Below, one piece after another: positions 31,327 through 39,938 of a DNA stretch of 64,000 nucleotides; the first letter of the stretch is position 1; every line of letters starts with the position of its first letter. The notes under the pieces were generated by a model. It did not search any database, had not been told where the DNA came from, and was given only the letters and a program-made list of their open reading frames with translations. The translations under genes were made by a program, and so were the position numbers. This DNA is from Blastococcus haudaquaticus (GTDB lineage: Bacteria; Actinomycetota; Actinomycetes; Mycobacteriales; Geodermatophilaceae). The stretch lies in the NCBI RefSeq assembly GCF_900230285.1, contig NZ_OCNK01000002.1, positions 124,001 to 188,000 on the forward strand, read 5' to 3'.

Positions 31327-31399
31327 GCCCCGACCCTACGGCCACCCTTCAGGGGCCCGTGCCGAGCGTGCGAGGCGTGGGGGGAAGGGTGGTCCTTTT

Positions 31400-32206
31400 T
31401 CAGCGCATGGACGGCGGGCGCAGTGCCTCGGGGACGACGGCGGTCTCGCCGGTCTCCGTCCGCGCAGCCGGCACGCCCTTGAACTTGTAGGGCACCACGC
31501 CCACGCCGGGCTGGATCACGTACGCGGCGCCCGGCTCGGCCGACGTCCAGGCCATCACCATCGCGTCGGCCACCTCCTCGGCAGTGAGCACCGGGAAGCC
31601 GGCCGCGGTGAACTCGTCGCGGATCCGGTCGATGATCGCGGTGTCGGCGAAGCCGGGGCAGATGGCGGAGATCGTCGTCCCCTCGGCGGCCAGCCGGGGA
31701 GCCATGGAGCGGACGAACGCGATGGCCCCGCCCTTGGCCACGCTGTACCCCGGGTCTCCGGCCATCGGCGAGAGCCCGGCGAGGGACGCCGTCACGACGA
31801 TCGCCCCTCCCCCGGCCCGCTTGATGGCCGGCCGCGCGGCCTGGGCGCCATAGACGACACCGAACAGGTCGATGTTCACGACCTTCATGAACTCGTCGAG
31901 GTCCAGGGCGTCGTCGGACTTGGCCGCGGAGATCCCGGCGTTGAGGAAGGCGGCGTCGAGCCGTCCGTGCTCGGCCTCGATCTGGGCGACGACGGCCTGG
32001 TTGGCGGCCGGATCGGTGACGTCGAGGGGCAGGAACGGGCAACCGAGGTCGGCGGCGACCTGCCGGTTGCGCTCGCTGTCGAGGTCGGTCAGGACGACGG
32101 TGACCTCGAGCCCCCGCAGCTTCGTGGCGAGCGCGCGGCCGAAGCCCCCCGTCCCACCGGTGATCAGAGCGACGGAGCCGGGCGCGGGTGTGGGAGTCGT
32201 CACCAC
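31400..32206 (-). CDS. Short-chain dehydrogenase/reductase
   Basis: A 268-residue classical SDR. It has T-G-G-T-G-G-F-G near 16-23 for the cofactor, D-L-D-S near 41 (an Asp that prefers NAD), N-A-G near 87, the catalytic Ser near 141 and Y-S-V-A-K near 154-158. The start is GTG at 32206, with a second GTG one codon later. The C-terminal 40 residues are extended and polar. The substrate is unknown. It follows the M20 peptidase gene with 46 bases between them. Confidence 0.87.
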   Translation of the reverse strand: MVTTPTPAPGSVALITGGTGGFGRALATKLRGLEVTVVLTDLDSERNRQVAADLGCPFLPLDVTDPAANQAVVAQIEAEHGRLDAAFLNAGISAAKSDDALDLDEFMKVVNIDLFGVVYGAQAARPAIKRAGGGAIVVTASLAGLSPMAGDPGYSVAKGGAIAFVRSMAPRLAAEGTTISAICPGFADTAIIDRIRDEFTAAGFPVLTAEEVADAMVMAWTSAEPGAAYVIQPGVGVVPYKFKGVPAARTETGETAVVPEALRPPSMR

Positions 32207-32252
32207 GGCATCACACCATGCCGTCTCCCGCCCGGCCGTCTCCCGCCCGGTC

Positions 32253-33581
32253 TCAGGCGTTGCGCAGGAACCGGTCCAGCACCCGGACGCCGAACCTCAG
32301 CGACTCGACGGGCACCCGCTCGTCGATGCCGTGGAACAAGGAGGCGAAGTCGAGGTCCGGCGGCAGCCGCAGCGGCGAGAAGCCGAAGCAGCGCATGCCG
32401 AGGGTCTGGAAGCTCTTGGCGTCGGTGCCGCCGCTCATGGTGAACGGCACCGGGCGCGCGCCGTCGTCCTCGGCCTTGAGCGCGGCGACCATCTGGTCGA
32501 CGAGCGGGCCGTCGAACGTCGTCTCCACCGCGCTGTCGTGGACGAGCCACTCGCGCTGGATGCCCTCGCCGATCAGCCCGGCGAGCTGGCGCTCGAACTC
32601 CTCGTGCTGGCCGTAGAGGAAGCGGCCGTCGACGGTCGCGGACGCCGTCCCCGGAATGACGTTCGCCTTGTAGCCGGCGTCGACCATGGTCGGGTTCGCG
32701 GTGTTGCGCAGGGCCGCGCCGATCATCCGGCTGATGCTGCCCAGCCGGGCGAGCGCCTCCTCGGGCTCGTCCGGGTCGATCTCGATGCCGTAGGCGTCCT
32801 CCACCTCCGCGAGGAACTGCCGCATCGGCGGGGTGAGGACCGTGGGCAGGCGGGCCGAGCCCAGGCGCGCGACCGCCTGGCAGAGCCGGGTGACGGCGTT
32901 GTCGTCGTGCACGAACGAGCCGTGGCCCGGCTTCCCCTGGGCGGTGAGGCGCATCCAGGCCAGGCCCTTCTCCGCCGTCTGCACGAGGTAGAGGCGCAGG
33001 TCGTCGCGGACGGTGATGCTGAAGCCGCCGACCTCGCTGATCGCCTCGGTGCAACCCTCGAACAGGTCGGGGTGCTCGTCGACCATCCAGCGGGCGCCGA
33101 GCTTCCCGCCGGCCTCCTCGTCGGCGAGGAAGGCCAGCACGATGTCGCGCGGCGGCTGCACGCCGGTGCGGGCCCAGTCGCGGACCAGCGCCAGCACCAT
33201 GGCGTCCATGTCCTTCATGTCCACCGCGCCGCGGCCCCAGATGTAGCCGTCGCGCTCCTCGCCGGAGAAGGGGTGCACGCTCCACTCGGAGGGATCGGCG
33301 GGGACGACGTCGAGGTGCCCGTGGACGAGCAGGGCGGGACTGCTCCGGTCGGCGCCGGGGATGCGCGCGACGAGGCTGGCCCGGCCGCGCTCGGACTCGT
33401 GGATCTCCGACTCGATGCCGACGTCGGCCAGCTTGCACGCCACCCACTCCGCGGCAGTGCGCTCACCCGCGCTGGTGCTGGTGTCGCCGGTGTTGGTCGT
33501 GTCGATCCGGATCAGGTCGGAGAGCAGCTCGGCGACCTCGTCCTGGGCTCCGGCGAGGCGGGGCGGGGTGGTCTCGGCCAT
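32253..33581 (-). CDS. M20 family metallopeptidase
   Basis: A 442-residue di-zinc peptidase of the ArgE/DapE/carboxypeptidase G2 group. V-H-G-H-L-D-V-V-P near 86-94 gives the first metal His and Asp. G-R-G-A-V-D-M-K-D-M near 114-123 gives the bridging Asp, and D-E-E-A-G-G near 152-157 gives the catalytic and metal Glu. M-S-G-G-T-D-A-K near 389 and F-H-G-I-D-E near 421 complete the site. The inner dimerisation domain spans about 200-310. It may act on dipeptides or N-acyl amino acids. ATG 33581 is the first Met. Confidence 0.93.
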   Translation of the reverse strand: MAETTPPRLAGAQDEVAELLSDLIRIDTTNTGDTSTSAGERTAAEWVACKLADVGIESEIHESERGRASLVARIPGADRSSPALLVHGHLDVVPADPSEWSVHPFSGEERDGYIWGRGAVDMKDMDAMVLALVRDWARTGVQPPRDIVLAFLADEEAGGKLGARWMVDEHPDLFEGCTEAISEVGGFSITVRDDLRLYLVQTAEKGLAWMRLTAQGKPGHGSFVHDDNAVTRLCQAVARLGSARLPTVLTPPMRQFLAEVEDAYGIEIDPDEPEEALARLGSISRMIGAALRNTANPTMVDAGYKANVIPGTASATVDGRFLYGQHEEFERQLAGLIGEGIQREWLVHDSAVETTFDGPLVDQMVAALKAEDDGARPVPFTMSGGTDAKSFQTLGMRCFGFSPLRLPPDLDFASLFHGIDERVPVESLRFGVRVLDRFLRNA

Positions 33582-33615
33582 GCCCGCGATCCTGCCACCG
33601 GGGTCGCGGCGGCGG

Positions 33616-33942
33616 TCAGCCGAGCAGGCGCCGTACCCGCCCCACCGAGCGGTCGAGGCACCACCCGGCGACGCGCACGCCCAGGACCCACAGGTCACCC
33701 CACTGGGCCGGCCGCGGCTGGGCCGGACGCGGCGCCGGGGACTTCGACGCCGCGGGCGCTGCGTCCGACGGACCGGTGGGCGCCCCGGCGAACAACAGGT
33801 CGATCGCATCCGCCTGCCGCCGACCGCGCAGCGACGCTAACGAGGGGATCGACGGGGCGAGCGGTGATTCGTCGTCGTCAGCCCGCGACGACGGGCTCGG
33901 GACGACCGGCCCGGACAGGGTCTCCGGCAAGTCGATCGGCAT
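33616..33942 (-). CDS. Hypothetical protein, Pro/Ala-rich
   Basis: A 108-residue reading from ATG 33942, ending 34 bases before the M20 gene. Residues 15-75 are Pro/Ser/Ala-rich and probably disordered; the end (W-G-D-L-W-V-L-G-V-R-V-A-G-W-C-L-D-R) is an amphipathic helix with a basic finish. I do not recognise a family. Being cotranscribed with the peptidase is possible. Codon bias supports coding, but a false reading is not excluded. Confidence 0.5.
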   Translation of the reverse strand: MPIDLPETLSGPVVPSPSSRADDDESPLAPSIPSLASLRGRRQADAIDLLFAGAPTGPSDAAPAASKSPAPRPAQPRPAQWGDLWVLGVRVAGWCLDRSVGRVRRLLG

Positions 33943-34116
33943 GCCGTCCGACGCTAGTCGCCGCCCTGCGATCCGGCTGCGTCGACGTCCGCTGTCCGGG
34001 CCGGGCATCCGCGGTCTGATTGCGGTACGAGGACGTCCGCATCGCTGTGCAAGAGGGGCCCCTCGGAGGAGTGAGAGCCCCTCGTCCTGGCGGGCGCGGC
34101 GACCGATGCTCCTCGT

Positions 34117-35151
34117 GTGACGGGGACGAGCATGCGGGCGCGGGAGCCGGAGTCGGCTGCCCGCAGCGGCGTGCTGATCCTGGTCGTGGCGGCACTCGTG
34201 CTCGCCGCGTTCAACACCTTCCAGCCCCTGCCCTACAACATGTGGGCGAAGGTGGCCGCCTGGTCGGCCGTCGCCTTCGTGCTCCTGGTCGCCGCCGCCG
34301 TCGCGGTGGTCTCCGCCGAGAAGCTTAACCGCATCGGCGTCTACACGATGATCGCCGTCGGTGGCGTGCTGCTGATCTGCGGCCTGAACGTGCTGACGAA
34401 CGACCCGTCCGCCGCGTCGCAGGCGTTCCTCGCCTTCCCGGTGCTCTGGGCGGCATCCCACCTGGAGCGCGGCGCCGTCGTCCTGGTGACCGGGACCGCG
34501 GTGGTCGGCGACGGCGTCGCCCTCCTGCTCCTGCTGCCCTTCGACGCGGCGATGACCGACCTCGTCTTCTTCGGCACCGTGCTCGTCGTCATGGCGGTCA
34601 TGCTGGTCCGCGCGAACACGACGCAGGAACGGCTGGTCGCCGCCCTGCAGGAGCAGCTCACCGTCGACTCGCTGACCGGTCTGGCCACCCGTCGCGCCTT
34701 CGACGGTGCCCTCGAGACGGCGATGAGCCGGTCGGTCCCGGGCGGGACCGCCCTGGTCCTCATCGACGTCGACTCGTTCAAGTCGATCAACGACACCCAC
34801 GGCCACCCCGTCGGCGACGACGTCCTGGTGCACCTCGCGACCGTCCTGCGCGGCCGCGTCCGGGCCGAGGACGCCGTGCTGTCGCGCCTGGGCGGCGACG
34901 AGCTCGCCGTGCTCATGCCCGGCTGCGACCGCACGATCGCCGAGTACCGGGCCAAGGATCTGCTCGACGCCGTCCGTTCCGCGCCGATGACCCTGGCCGA
35001 CGGGACGCTCCTGGCGCTGTCGATCAGCGTGGGCGTGGCCCATGTGCCGCAGCACTCCAGCGATCGGCGCGGGCTGTACACGGCTGCCGACGCCGCGCTC
35101 TACGACGCCAAGCGGGCCGGCCGCGGTCGGGTGTCGGTCGCCGCGACCTGA
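34117..35151 (+). CDS. Membrane diguanylate cyclase (GGDEL variant)
   Basis: A 344-residue protein with six or so hydrophobic segments in residues 18-160, followed by a GGDEF domain at about 180-340. The active site reads L-S-R-L-G-G-D-E-L, a GGDEL variant known in some active cyclases, and D-V-D-S-F-K near 215 holds the metal Asp. The inhibitory RxxD (R-A-E-D) precedes GGDEL by six residues instead of the usual five. The GTG at 34117 has no clear ribosome site; ATG 34132, with GGGGA 5 bases upstream, is a good alternative start. It would make c-di-GMP in response to a membrane signal. Confidence 0.9.
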   Translation: MTGTSMRAREPESAARSGVLILVVAALVLAAFNTFQPLPYNMWAKVAAWSAVAFVLLVAAAVAVVSAEKLNRIGVYTMIAVGGVLLICGLNVLTNDPSAASQAFLAFPVLWAASHLERGAVVLVTGTAVVGDGVALLLLLPFDAAMTDLVFFGTVLVVMAVMLVRANTTQERLVAALQEQLTVDSLTGLATRRAFDGALETAMSRSVPGGTALVLIDVDSFKSINDTHGHPVGDDVLVHLATVLRGRVRAEDAVLSRLGGDELAVLMPGCDRTIAEYRAKDLLDAVRSAPMTLADGTLLALSISVGVAHVPQHSSDRRGLYTAADAALYDAKRAGRGRVSVAAT

Positions 35152-35206
35152 ACGCCGGGGGGTGCTTCGAACGCCGCAGCCGCTCCGGTAGTCTGGTCAG
35201 GCACTC

Positions 35207-35291
35207 GTCCGGGTGGCGGAATGGCAGACGCGCTAGCTTGAGGTGCTAGTGCCCTTTATCGGGCGTGGGGGTTCAAGTCCCCCCTCGGACA
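35207..35291 (+). tRNA. tRNA-Leu (anticodon GAG)
   Basis: The acceptor stem GTCCGGG pairs with CTCGGAC (one G-T pair), with discriminator A at 35291. The anticodon stem CTAGC/GCTAG encloses loop TTGAGGT, giving anticodon GAG. A long variable arm (GCCC..GGGC type) marks a class II leucine tRNA, and the T arm GGGGGTTCAAGTCCCCC is perfect. CCA is not encoded. A terminator hairpin follows 14 bases downstream. Confidence 0.95.
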
Positions 35292-35305
35292 CTTCGAATT
35301 GGACC

Positions 35306-35330
35306 CCCACGGCTCCCAGGCCGTGGGTTT
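35306..35330 (+). terminator. Intrinsic terminator after tRNA-Leu
   Basis: CCCACGGC at 35306-35313 and GCCGTGGG at 35320-35327 form an 8-bp stem with a 6-base loop, followed by TTT and a further T-rich stretch. It is the best intrinsic terminator in the window. Confidence 0.8.
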
Positions 35331-35561
35331 CGTCGTTTCCGGAGTCGTCGGCGCATGCGCTCGCCGCTGCCGCCTGCTGCCTCCGGTCGCGCTGCAGTGC
35401 CACCCTCGGGTGGGGCCGCACCACAGAACCAGCAGGACCGGCAACGCGGACGGAGCGCCGTGGCGTTCACCTGCTCCCCTCGACGCGCACGGAGTCTGCC
35501 TGGCCGAGACCGTCAATATCTCGTCCTGGCGCCGTGGATGCGGCTGACCCAGGATCGCTCC

Positions 35562-36095
35562 GTGCCGACGACGCCTGCGCAACCCACGAGGACGGAACCC
35601 GCCGCGGGCGGTTCGGCGCGGCGAGGGGCCGCTCGGGCCTCCGCACGTCGCTCGGCCGGCGGCCACCTCGGCCGGCTCGGCCCGCTCACCGCCCTTCGCA
35701 CGCCGGTGGGCTGGGGAGTCCTGGGGGGCTGCCTGCAGGCTGCGTCGCCTCTCGCCTTCTTCTGGATCGAGCCGGCAACCGTCTACGCGCTTGGCCTCGT
35801 GCTCATCGCCGCGGTCTACCTCGGGTTCGGCGTCGCCGACGGGCGGACCAAGGTCATCGCCGTCGAGACCTGCGTCGCATCGGCTTTCGTCGTCGTCGCA
35901 GCGGCGGGGGTGACCGGGTCGGGTTGGCTGCTCGTCGCAGGGCTGGCCGGGCACGGTCTCAAGGACCTCTGGCAGCACCGGACAGGGTTCGTGGCGAACA
36001 CCCGGTGGTGGCCGCCGTTCTGCGCCACCGTCGATGTCGTCGCTGCCGCCCTCCTCGCCGTCGTCATCCTCGCGGACCTGCGGGTCGGGTGGTGA
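35562..36095 (+). CDS. Small membrane protein of unknown function
   Basis: About 177 residues. AGGA at 35551 favours the GTG at 35562; ATG 35538 in the same frame is the alternative. After about 55 polar residues rich in Ala, Arg and Thr, four to five hydrophobic segments follow (near 60-75, 78-95, 103-125, 128-138 and 155-172), with G-H-G-L-K-D-L-W-Q-H-R near 138-148 between the last two. I recognise the pattern of actinobacterial hypothetical membrane proteins but no function. It stands alone downstream of tRNA-Leu and converges on the broken regulator gene. Confidence 0.7.
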   Translation: MPTTPAQPTRTEPAAGGSARRGAARASARRSAGGHLGRLGPLTALRTPVGWGVLGGCLQAASPLAFFWIEPATVYALGLVLIAAVYLGFGVADGRTKVIAVETCVASAFVVVAAAGVTGSGWLLVAGLAGHGLKDLWQHRTGFVANTRWWPPFCATVDVVAAALLAVVILADLRVGW

Positions 36096-36169
36096 CGACC
36101 GCACGGAGGATGACGCGGGTCCCGGCGAAGTCGACGTCGGCCCCGCGGGTCCGTCGATGACGGCGACGT

Positions 36170-37138
36170 CTACTGCTCGGCGAGGGAGCCGAAGTGGCGG
36201 CGGTGGTCTCCCGGGGTCGTGTTCAACCGACGACGGAACGAGCGGTTCATCGTCTCCGGCACCCGGAAGCCGCAGATCCGGGCGATGTGGTCGACGGCGT
36301 GGCTGGTGGTCTCGAGGAGCCGGCAGGCCGCCTCGAGGCGCACCCCCTCCACGTGCTCGCTCGGTGTCACGCCGACCTCGGCCTTGAACACCCGGCTGAA
36401 CTGTCGCTCGGACAGGTCGCACGCGGTGGGCCGGGGCGGGCACGGACAGGTCTGCGGTCAGGTGGTCGGCAGCCACGCCAGCAGCTCCCGCACCGGTTCG
36501 CTCTCGGCCGCCTGGGCGGCGAGCAGCGTGGAGAACTGCGCCTGCCCGCCGGACCGCCGCAGGTAGACACCAGGTGGCGGGCGACCGCCGCCGCTGCCCC
36601 CGCAGCGTGGTCGTCGGCGACGAGGGCCAGTGCCAGGTCGATGCCCGCCGTCACGCCGGCGGAGGTCCAGACGTCGCCGTCGCGCACGTAGATCGCGTCA
36701 TTGTCGACCGACACCTGCGGGTGGGCGGTCGCCAGCTGCTGGTACTCCGCCCAGTGGGTGGTCGCCCGACGCAAGTCCAGCAAGCCGGCTGCTGCCAGGA
36801 CGAAGGCGCCGGAGCAGACCGAGGTGACCCGTCGCGCGCTGTCCGCCAGCCGCCGGACGTGCGCCACCAGTTCCTCGTCCGCAGTTGCCTCGTCCATGTC
36901 CCGACCGCCGGCCACCACGAGCGTGTCGACCGGCGCCACGACATCGGCGAGCGCCGTGGTGCCGAACGACAGACCCGAGCTGGCCCAGCACCGGACCGCC
37001 CGACGTACTCACCACCTGCGTGGAGTACTCCGCGGCCGGCAGCAGGCGGCTGGCGCTGGAGAAGACCTCCTGCGGACCAATCACGTCCAGGATCTGCGCG
37101 GACGGGAACGTGACGACGGCGACTCCGCGGGCAGCCAC
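36170..37138 (-). pseudogene. GlxA-type (DJ-1/PfpI plus AraC) regulator broken by frameshifts
   Basis: Pieces of one protein of about 320 residues appear in different frames. From GTG 37138, V-A-V-V-T-F-P-S-A-Q-I-L-D-V-I-G-P is the DJ-1 domain start. Near 36985 the frame changes to S-S-G-L-S-F-G-T-T and runs through V-C-S-G-A-F with the nucleophile-elbow Cys. Near 36568 it changes to V-Y-L-R-R-S-G-G-Q-A-Q-F. Near 36467 it changes to D-H-L-T-A-D-L-S-V-P. Near 36430 it changes to L-S-E-R-Q-F-S-R-V-F-K-A-E, the AraC helix-turn-helix, ending at 36170. Each break can be explained by a single missing base. Four breaks in one gene point to real decay rather than sequencing error. Confidence 0.85.
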
Positions 37139-37405
37139 CGGCCCGTATCGGCCACGCGCTCGTCCCTGCTCCTCGACGCCTCCGACTCCGCCTTCAGCGT
37201 CGCCGCCATCGAGGACGTGGTGCAGGCGGTGAGCACGCAGACAGCGGTCACGGCGAACTGAGCGGACCAGCGGCCGGCGCACGCTGTCGACCGCGCGCCC
37301 GGGGCGCTCGTCCACTTCGTGGTGATCGACGAGACGGCGTCGCTGCGGTCGACTCGGCTCCTGCAGGCGGATCCGTCGGCGGGCACGGGCCTCCGGCACA
37401 ACGGC

Positions 37406-39883
37406 TCAACCGTCCCTGCCCGCCGCGTCCGGCCGTGCCGCGGCGAGTGCCCACCGGCCGGCCAGCTCCACCAGGACCGCCGCCGGCACGGCCAGCGCCG
37501 CCGCGATCCCCAGCACCGCCGCCGACACCTGCAGCAATACGACGTCCTCGGCCAGAGCCGGAAGGGCGAGCACGAGCACCACGACGGCGGCCATGGTGGC
37601 GACGAGTGCCGCCTTGACACCGTCCAGCGGGCGGGCCAGCACGAGGAGCGTCCAGAGGGCGAGGGCGAGGACGACGAGCGTGGCCGCGGTACGCGCAGCC
37701 GGCACGCCCGCCCCCGGGACGAGCCACCGGGTCAGCGCGTATCCGGCGTAGGCGGCGATGCCCGTCAGCACCCCTACCGGCACCGCGAAGCAGAGCACCC
37801 GGCGGAGGAAACCGGGCACGTACCGCCGCCGGTTGGGCAACAGGGCGAGGAAGAAGCCGGGGACCCCGATCGTCACCGTCGAGATCAGCGTCAGCTGCAC
37901 CGGCTCCAGCGGGTAGGCCGCCACGGTGACGACGGTGACCAGCGCCAGCACCAGCGAGTAGACGTTCTTGACGAGGAAGAGGCTGGCCGCCCGCTCGATG
38001 TTGGCGATCACCCGCCGCCCCTCCGCGACCGCGGCCGGCAGGTGGGCGAAGCGGCCGTCGAGCAGCACCAACTGGGCGACGGCGCGCGTGGCCGGCGACC
38101 CGTTGCCCATGGCCACTCCGATGTCGGCGTCCTTGAGCGCCAGCGCGTCGTTCACGCCGTCGCCGGTCATCGCCACGACGTGGCCCCGTCGCTGAAGTGC
38201 CCGGACCATGGCCCGCTTCTGGTGCGGCGTGACCCGCCCGAAGACGCTCGCAGTCTCCACGACCGCGGCCAGCGCGTCGTCGTCCTCGGGGAGGGTGCGC
38301 GCGTCCACGGCGTCGACCGCCCCGGACACACCGGGCACGCCGACGGCGGCCGCGACGGCGCCCACGGTGCGCGGGTTGTCGCCGGAGATCACCTTCAGCG
38401 CGACACCCTGCTCGGTGAAGTAGCCCAGCACCTCGGCGGCGTCCTCCCGGATCCGCTCGGCCAGGACGACGAGCGCGACGGGCCGCAGGTCCTGCGGGAG
38501 GCCGACGTCCTCCCCCGAACCCGGAGGCGGGTGCGGCGACGACGCCAGGAGGAGCACCCGCCGCCCCTCCGCGGCCAGCTGATCGGCCCGGTGGCGCGCC
38601 GTCCCCGCCGCCCCGGTGGCGGCTCCGGCCAGCACCATCTCGGGCGCCCCGAGCAGCCAGGTGCCGGCATCCGCCAGGCTCACCGCGGACCACTTGCGGG
38701 CCGAGGAGAACGGGACCGCACCGACCACCGTCGCCCCTGCAGCGGGCGGGAAGGCAGCGGTTATCGCGGCCGCGGTGGCGTTCGCGGCGTCGGCACCGGC
38801 CAGGGCGCCCAGGGCCTTCCGCACGCCGTCGGCATCAGCGCCGTCGAGCAGGTCGAGCCGGTCGAAACGGACGTCGCCGTGGGTGAGGGTGCCGGTCTTG
38901 TCCAGGCAGACGACGTCCACCCGCGCCAGCCCCTCGACGGCGGGCAGCTCCTGCACGAGCGTCTGCTGCCGGACCAGCGTCAGCGACGCCACCATGAAGG
39001 CGAGCGTCGTCAGCAGGACCAGTCCTTCGGGGACCATCCCGACCAGCGCGGCGACCGTGCCGGTGACTGCGTCGGCCCACCCCTCGTTGTCCTCGCTGCG
39101 GAACTGGCTCCAGAGCACCGCGGGGCTCACCACCACCAGGACGACGGCGATCCAGCGCAGCAGGCGGTTCGTCGCGGCCACCATTTCCGAGTAGGTCGTG
39201 GTGAACCGCCGGGCCTCGGTGGCCAGCCGGGCGGCGTACGCGTCGTCCCCCACGGCGGTGGTCTGCGCCCGCGCGCTACCGGCGACGACGACCGACCCCG
39301 ACCGCACCGGATCGCCGGCCGCCTTCGTCACGGGCTCGGACTCCCCGGTGAGCAGCGACTCGTCCACGGTCAGGCCGACCGAGGAACGGACCAGGGCGTC
39401 GGCCGGGACCTGGTCCCCTGCACGGATCTCCAGCAGGTCGTCGAGCACGAGTTCGGCCACGTCGAGCTCGGTGACGACGCCTTCCCTGACCACGCGCGCC
39501 CGCGGGGCGTTGAGCACCGCCAGCCGGTCGAGCGTCCGTTTCGCGCGCAACTCCTGCACGATGCCGATCCCCGCGTTGGCGATGACGACCCCGCCGAAGA
39601 GGGCGTTCTGCCAGCGCCCGGTGGCGACGGCGACCACCCACAGCGCCGTGAGCAGGCCGTTGAAGAAGGTGAGGACGTTCGCCCGGACGATCTGGCCGAC
39701 CGTCCGGCTGGTCCGGACCGTCGTGGCGTTCGTCAGCCCGGCCGCGACCCGTTCGGCGACCTCGGCCACCGAGAGCCCGGCCGGCCCGGTGACCGGCCGG
39801 TCCGCCGGCGTGGGAGGGCCTATCGCTCCCTCGCCGACGACCGGCGCTCGGCTCGCGCTCTGCCCGTCCACGCGACAGAGCAT
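37406..39883 (-). CDS. ctpE: P-type ATPase, CtpE-like (calcium type)
   Basis: An 825-residue cation pump. The phosphatase motif L-T-G-E-S-E-P is near 178. M-V-P-E-G-L-V near 288 is the membrane ion-site helix in CtpE-type pumps, where heavy-metal pumps would have CPC instead. The phosphorylated Asp is in C-L-D-K-T-G-T-L-T near 327, and T-G-D-G-V-N-D-A near 570 is the hinge. There is no N-terminal metal-binding domain. Mycobacterial CtpE imports calcium, so that role is likely here. The start ATG has only a weak ribosome site. It lies 55 bases downstream of the hydrolase gene on the same strand. Confidence 0.9.
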   Translation of the reverse strand: MLCRVDGQSASRAPVVGEGAIGPPTPADRPVTGPAGLSVAEVAERVAAGLTNATTVRTSRTVGQIVRANVLTFFNGLLTALWVVAVATGRWQNALFGGVVIANAGIGIVQELRAKRTLDRLAVLNAPRARVVREGVVTELDVAELVLDDLLEIRAGDQVPADALVRSSVGLTVDESLLTGESEPVTKAAGDPVRSGSVVVAGSARAQTTAVGDDAYAARLATEARRFTTTYSEMVAATNRLLRWIAVVLVVVSPAVLWSQFRSEDNEGWADAVTGTVAALVGMVPEGLVLLTTLAFMVASLTLVRQQTLVQELPAVEGLARVDVVCLDKTGTLTHGDVRFDRLDLLDGADADGVRKALGALAGADAANATAAAITAAFPPAAGATVVGAVPFSSARKWSAVSLADAGTWLLGAPEMVLAGAATGAAGTARHRADQLAAEGRRVLLLASSPHPPPGSGEDVGLPQDLRPVALVVLAERIREDAAEVLGYFTEQGVALKVISGDNPRTVGAVAAAVGVPGVSGAVDAVDARTLPEDDDALAAVVETASVFGRVTPHQKRAMVRALQRRGHVVAMTGDGVNDALALKDADIGVAMGNGSPATRAVAQLVLLDGRFAHLPAAVAEGRRVIANIERAASLFLVKNVYSLVLALVTVVTVAAYPLEPVQLTLISTVTIGVPGFFLALLPNRRRYVPGFLRRVLCFAVPVGVLTGIAAYAGYALTRWLVPGAGVPAARTAATLVVLALALWTLLVLARPLDGVKAALVATMAAVVVLVLALPALAEDVVLLQVSAAVLGIAAALAVPAAVLVELAGRWALAAARPDAAGRDG

Positions 39884-39938
39884 GCCGACTCGGGCCGCCG
39901 GGCGCAGCGGCGTGCCAGGCGCCGGACCGGGGACCTCG

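Noticed and set aside
37081-37405. A lipoprotein-like start (V-L-T-A-C) on the minus strand
   Set aside because: It has no ribosome site, no continuation that looks coding, and overlaps the start of the broken regulator.
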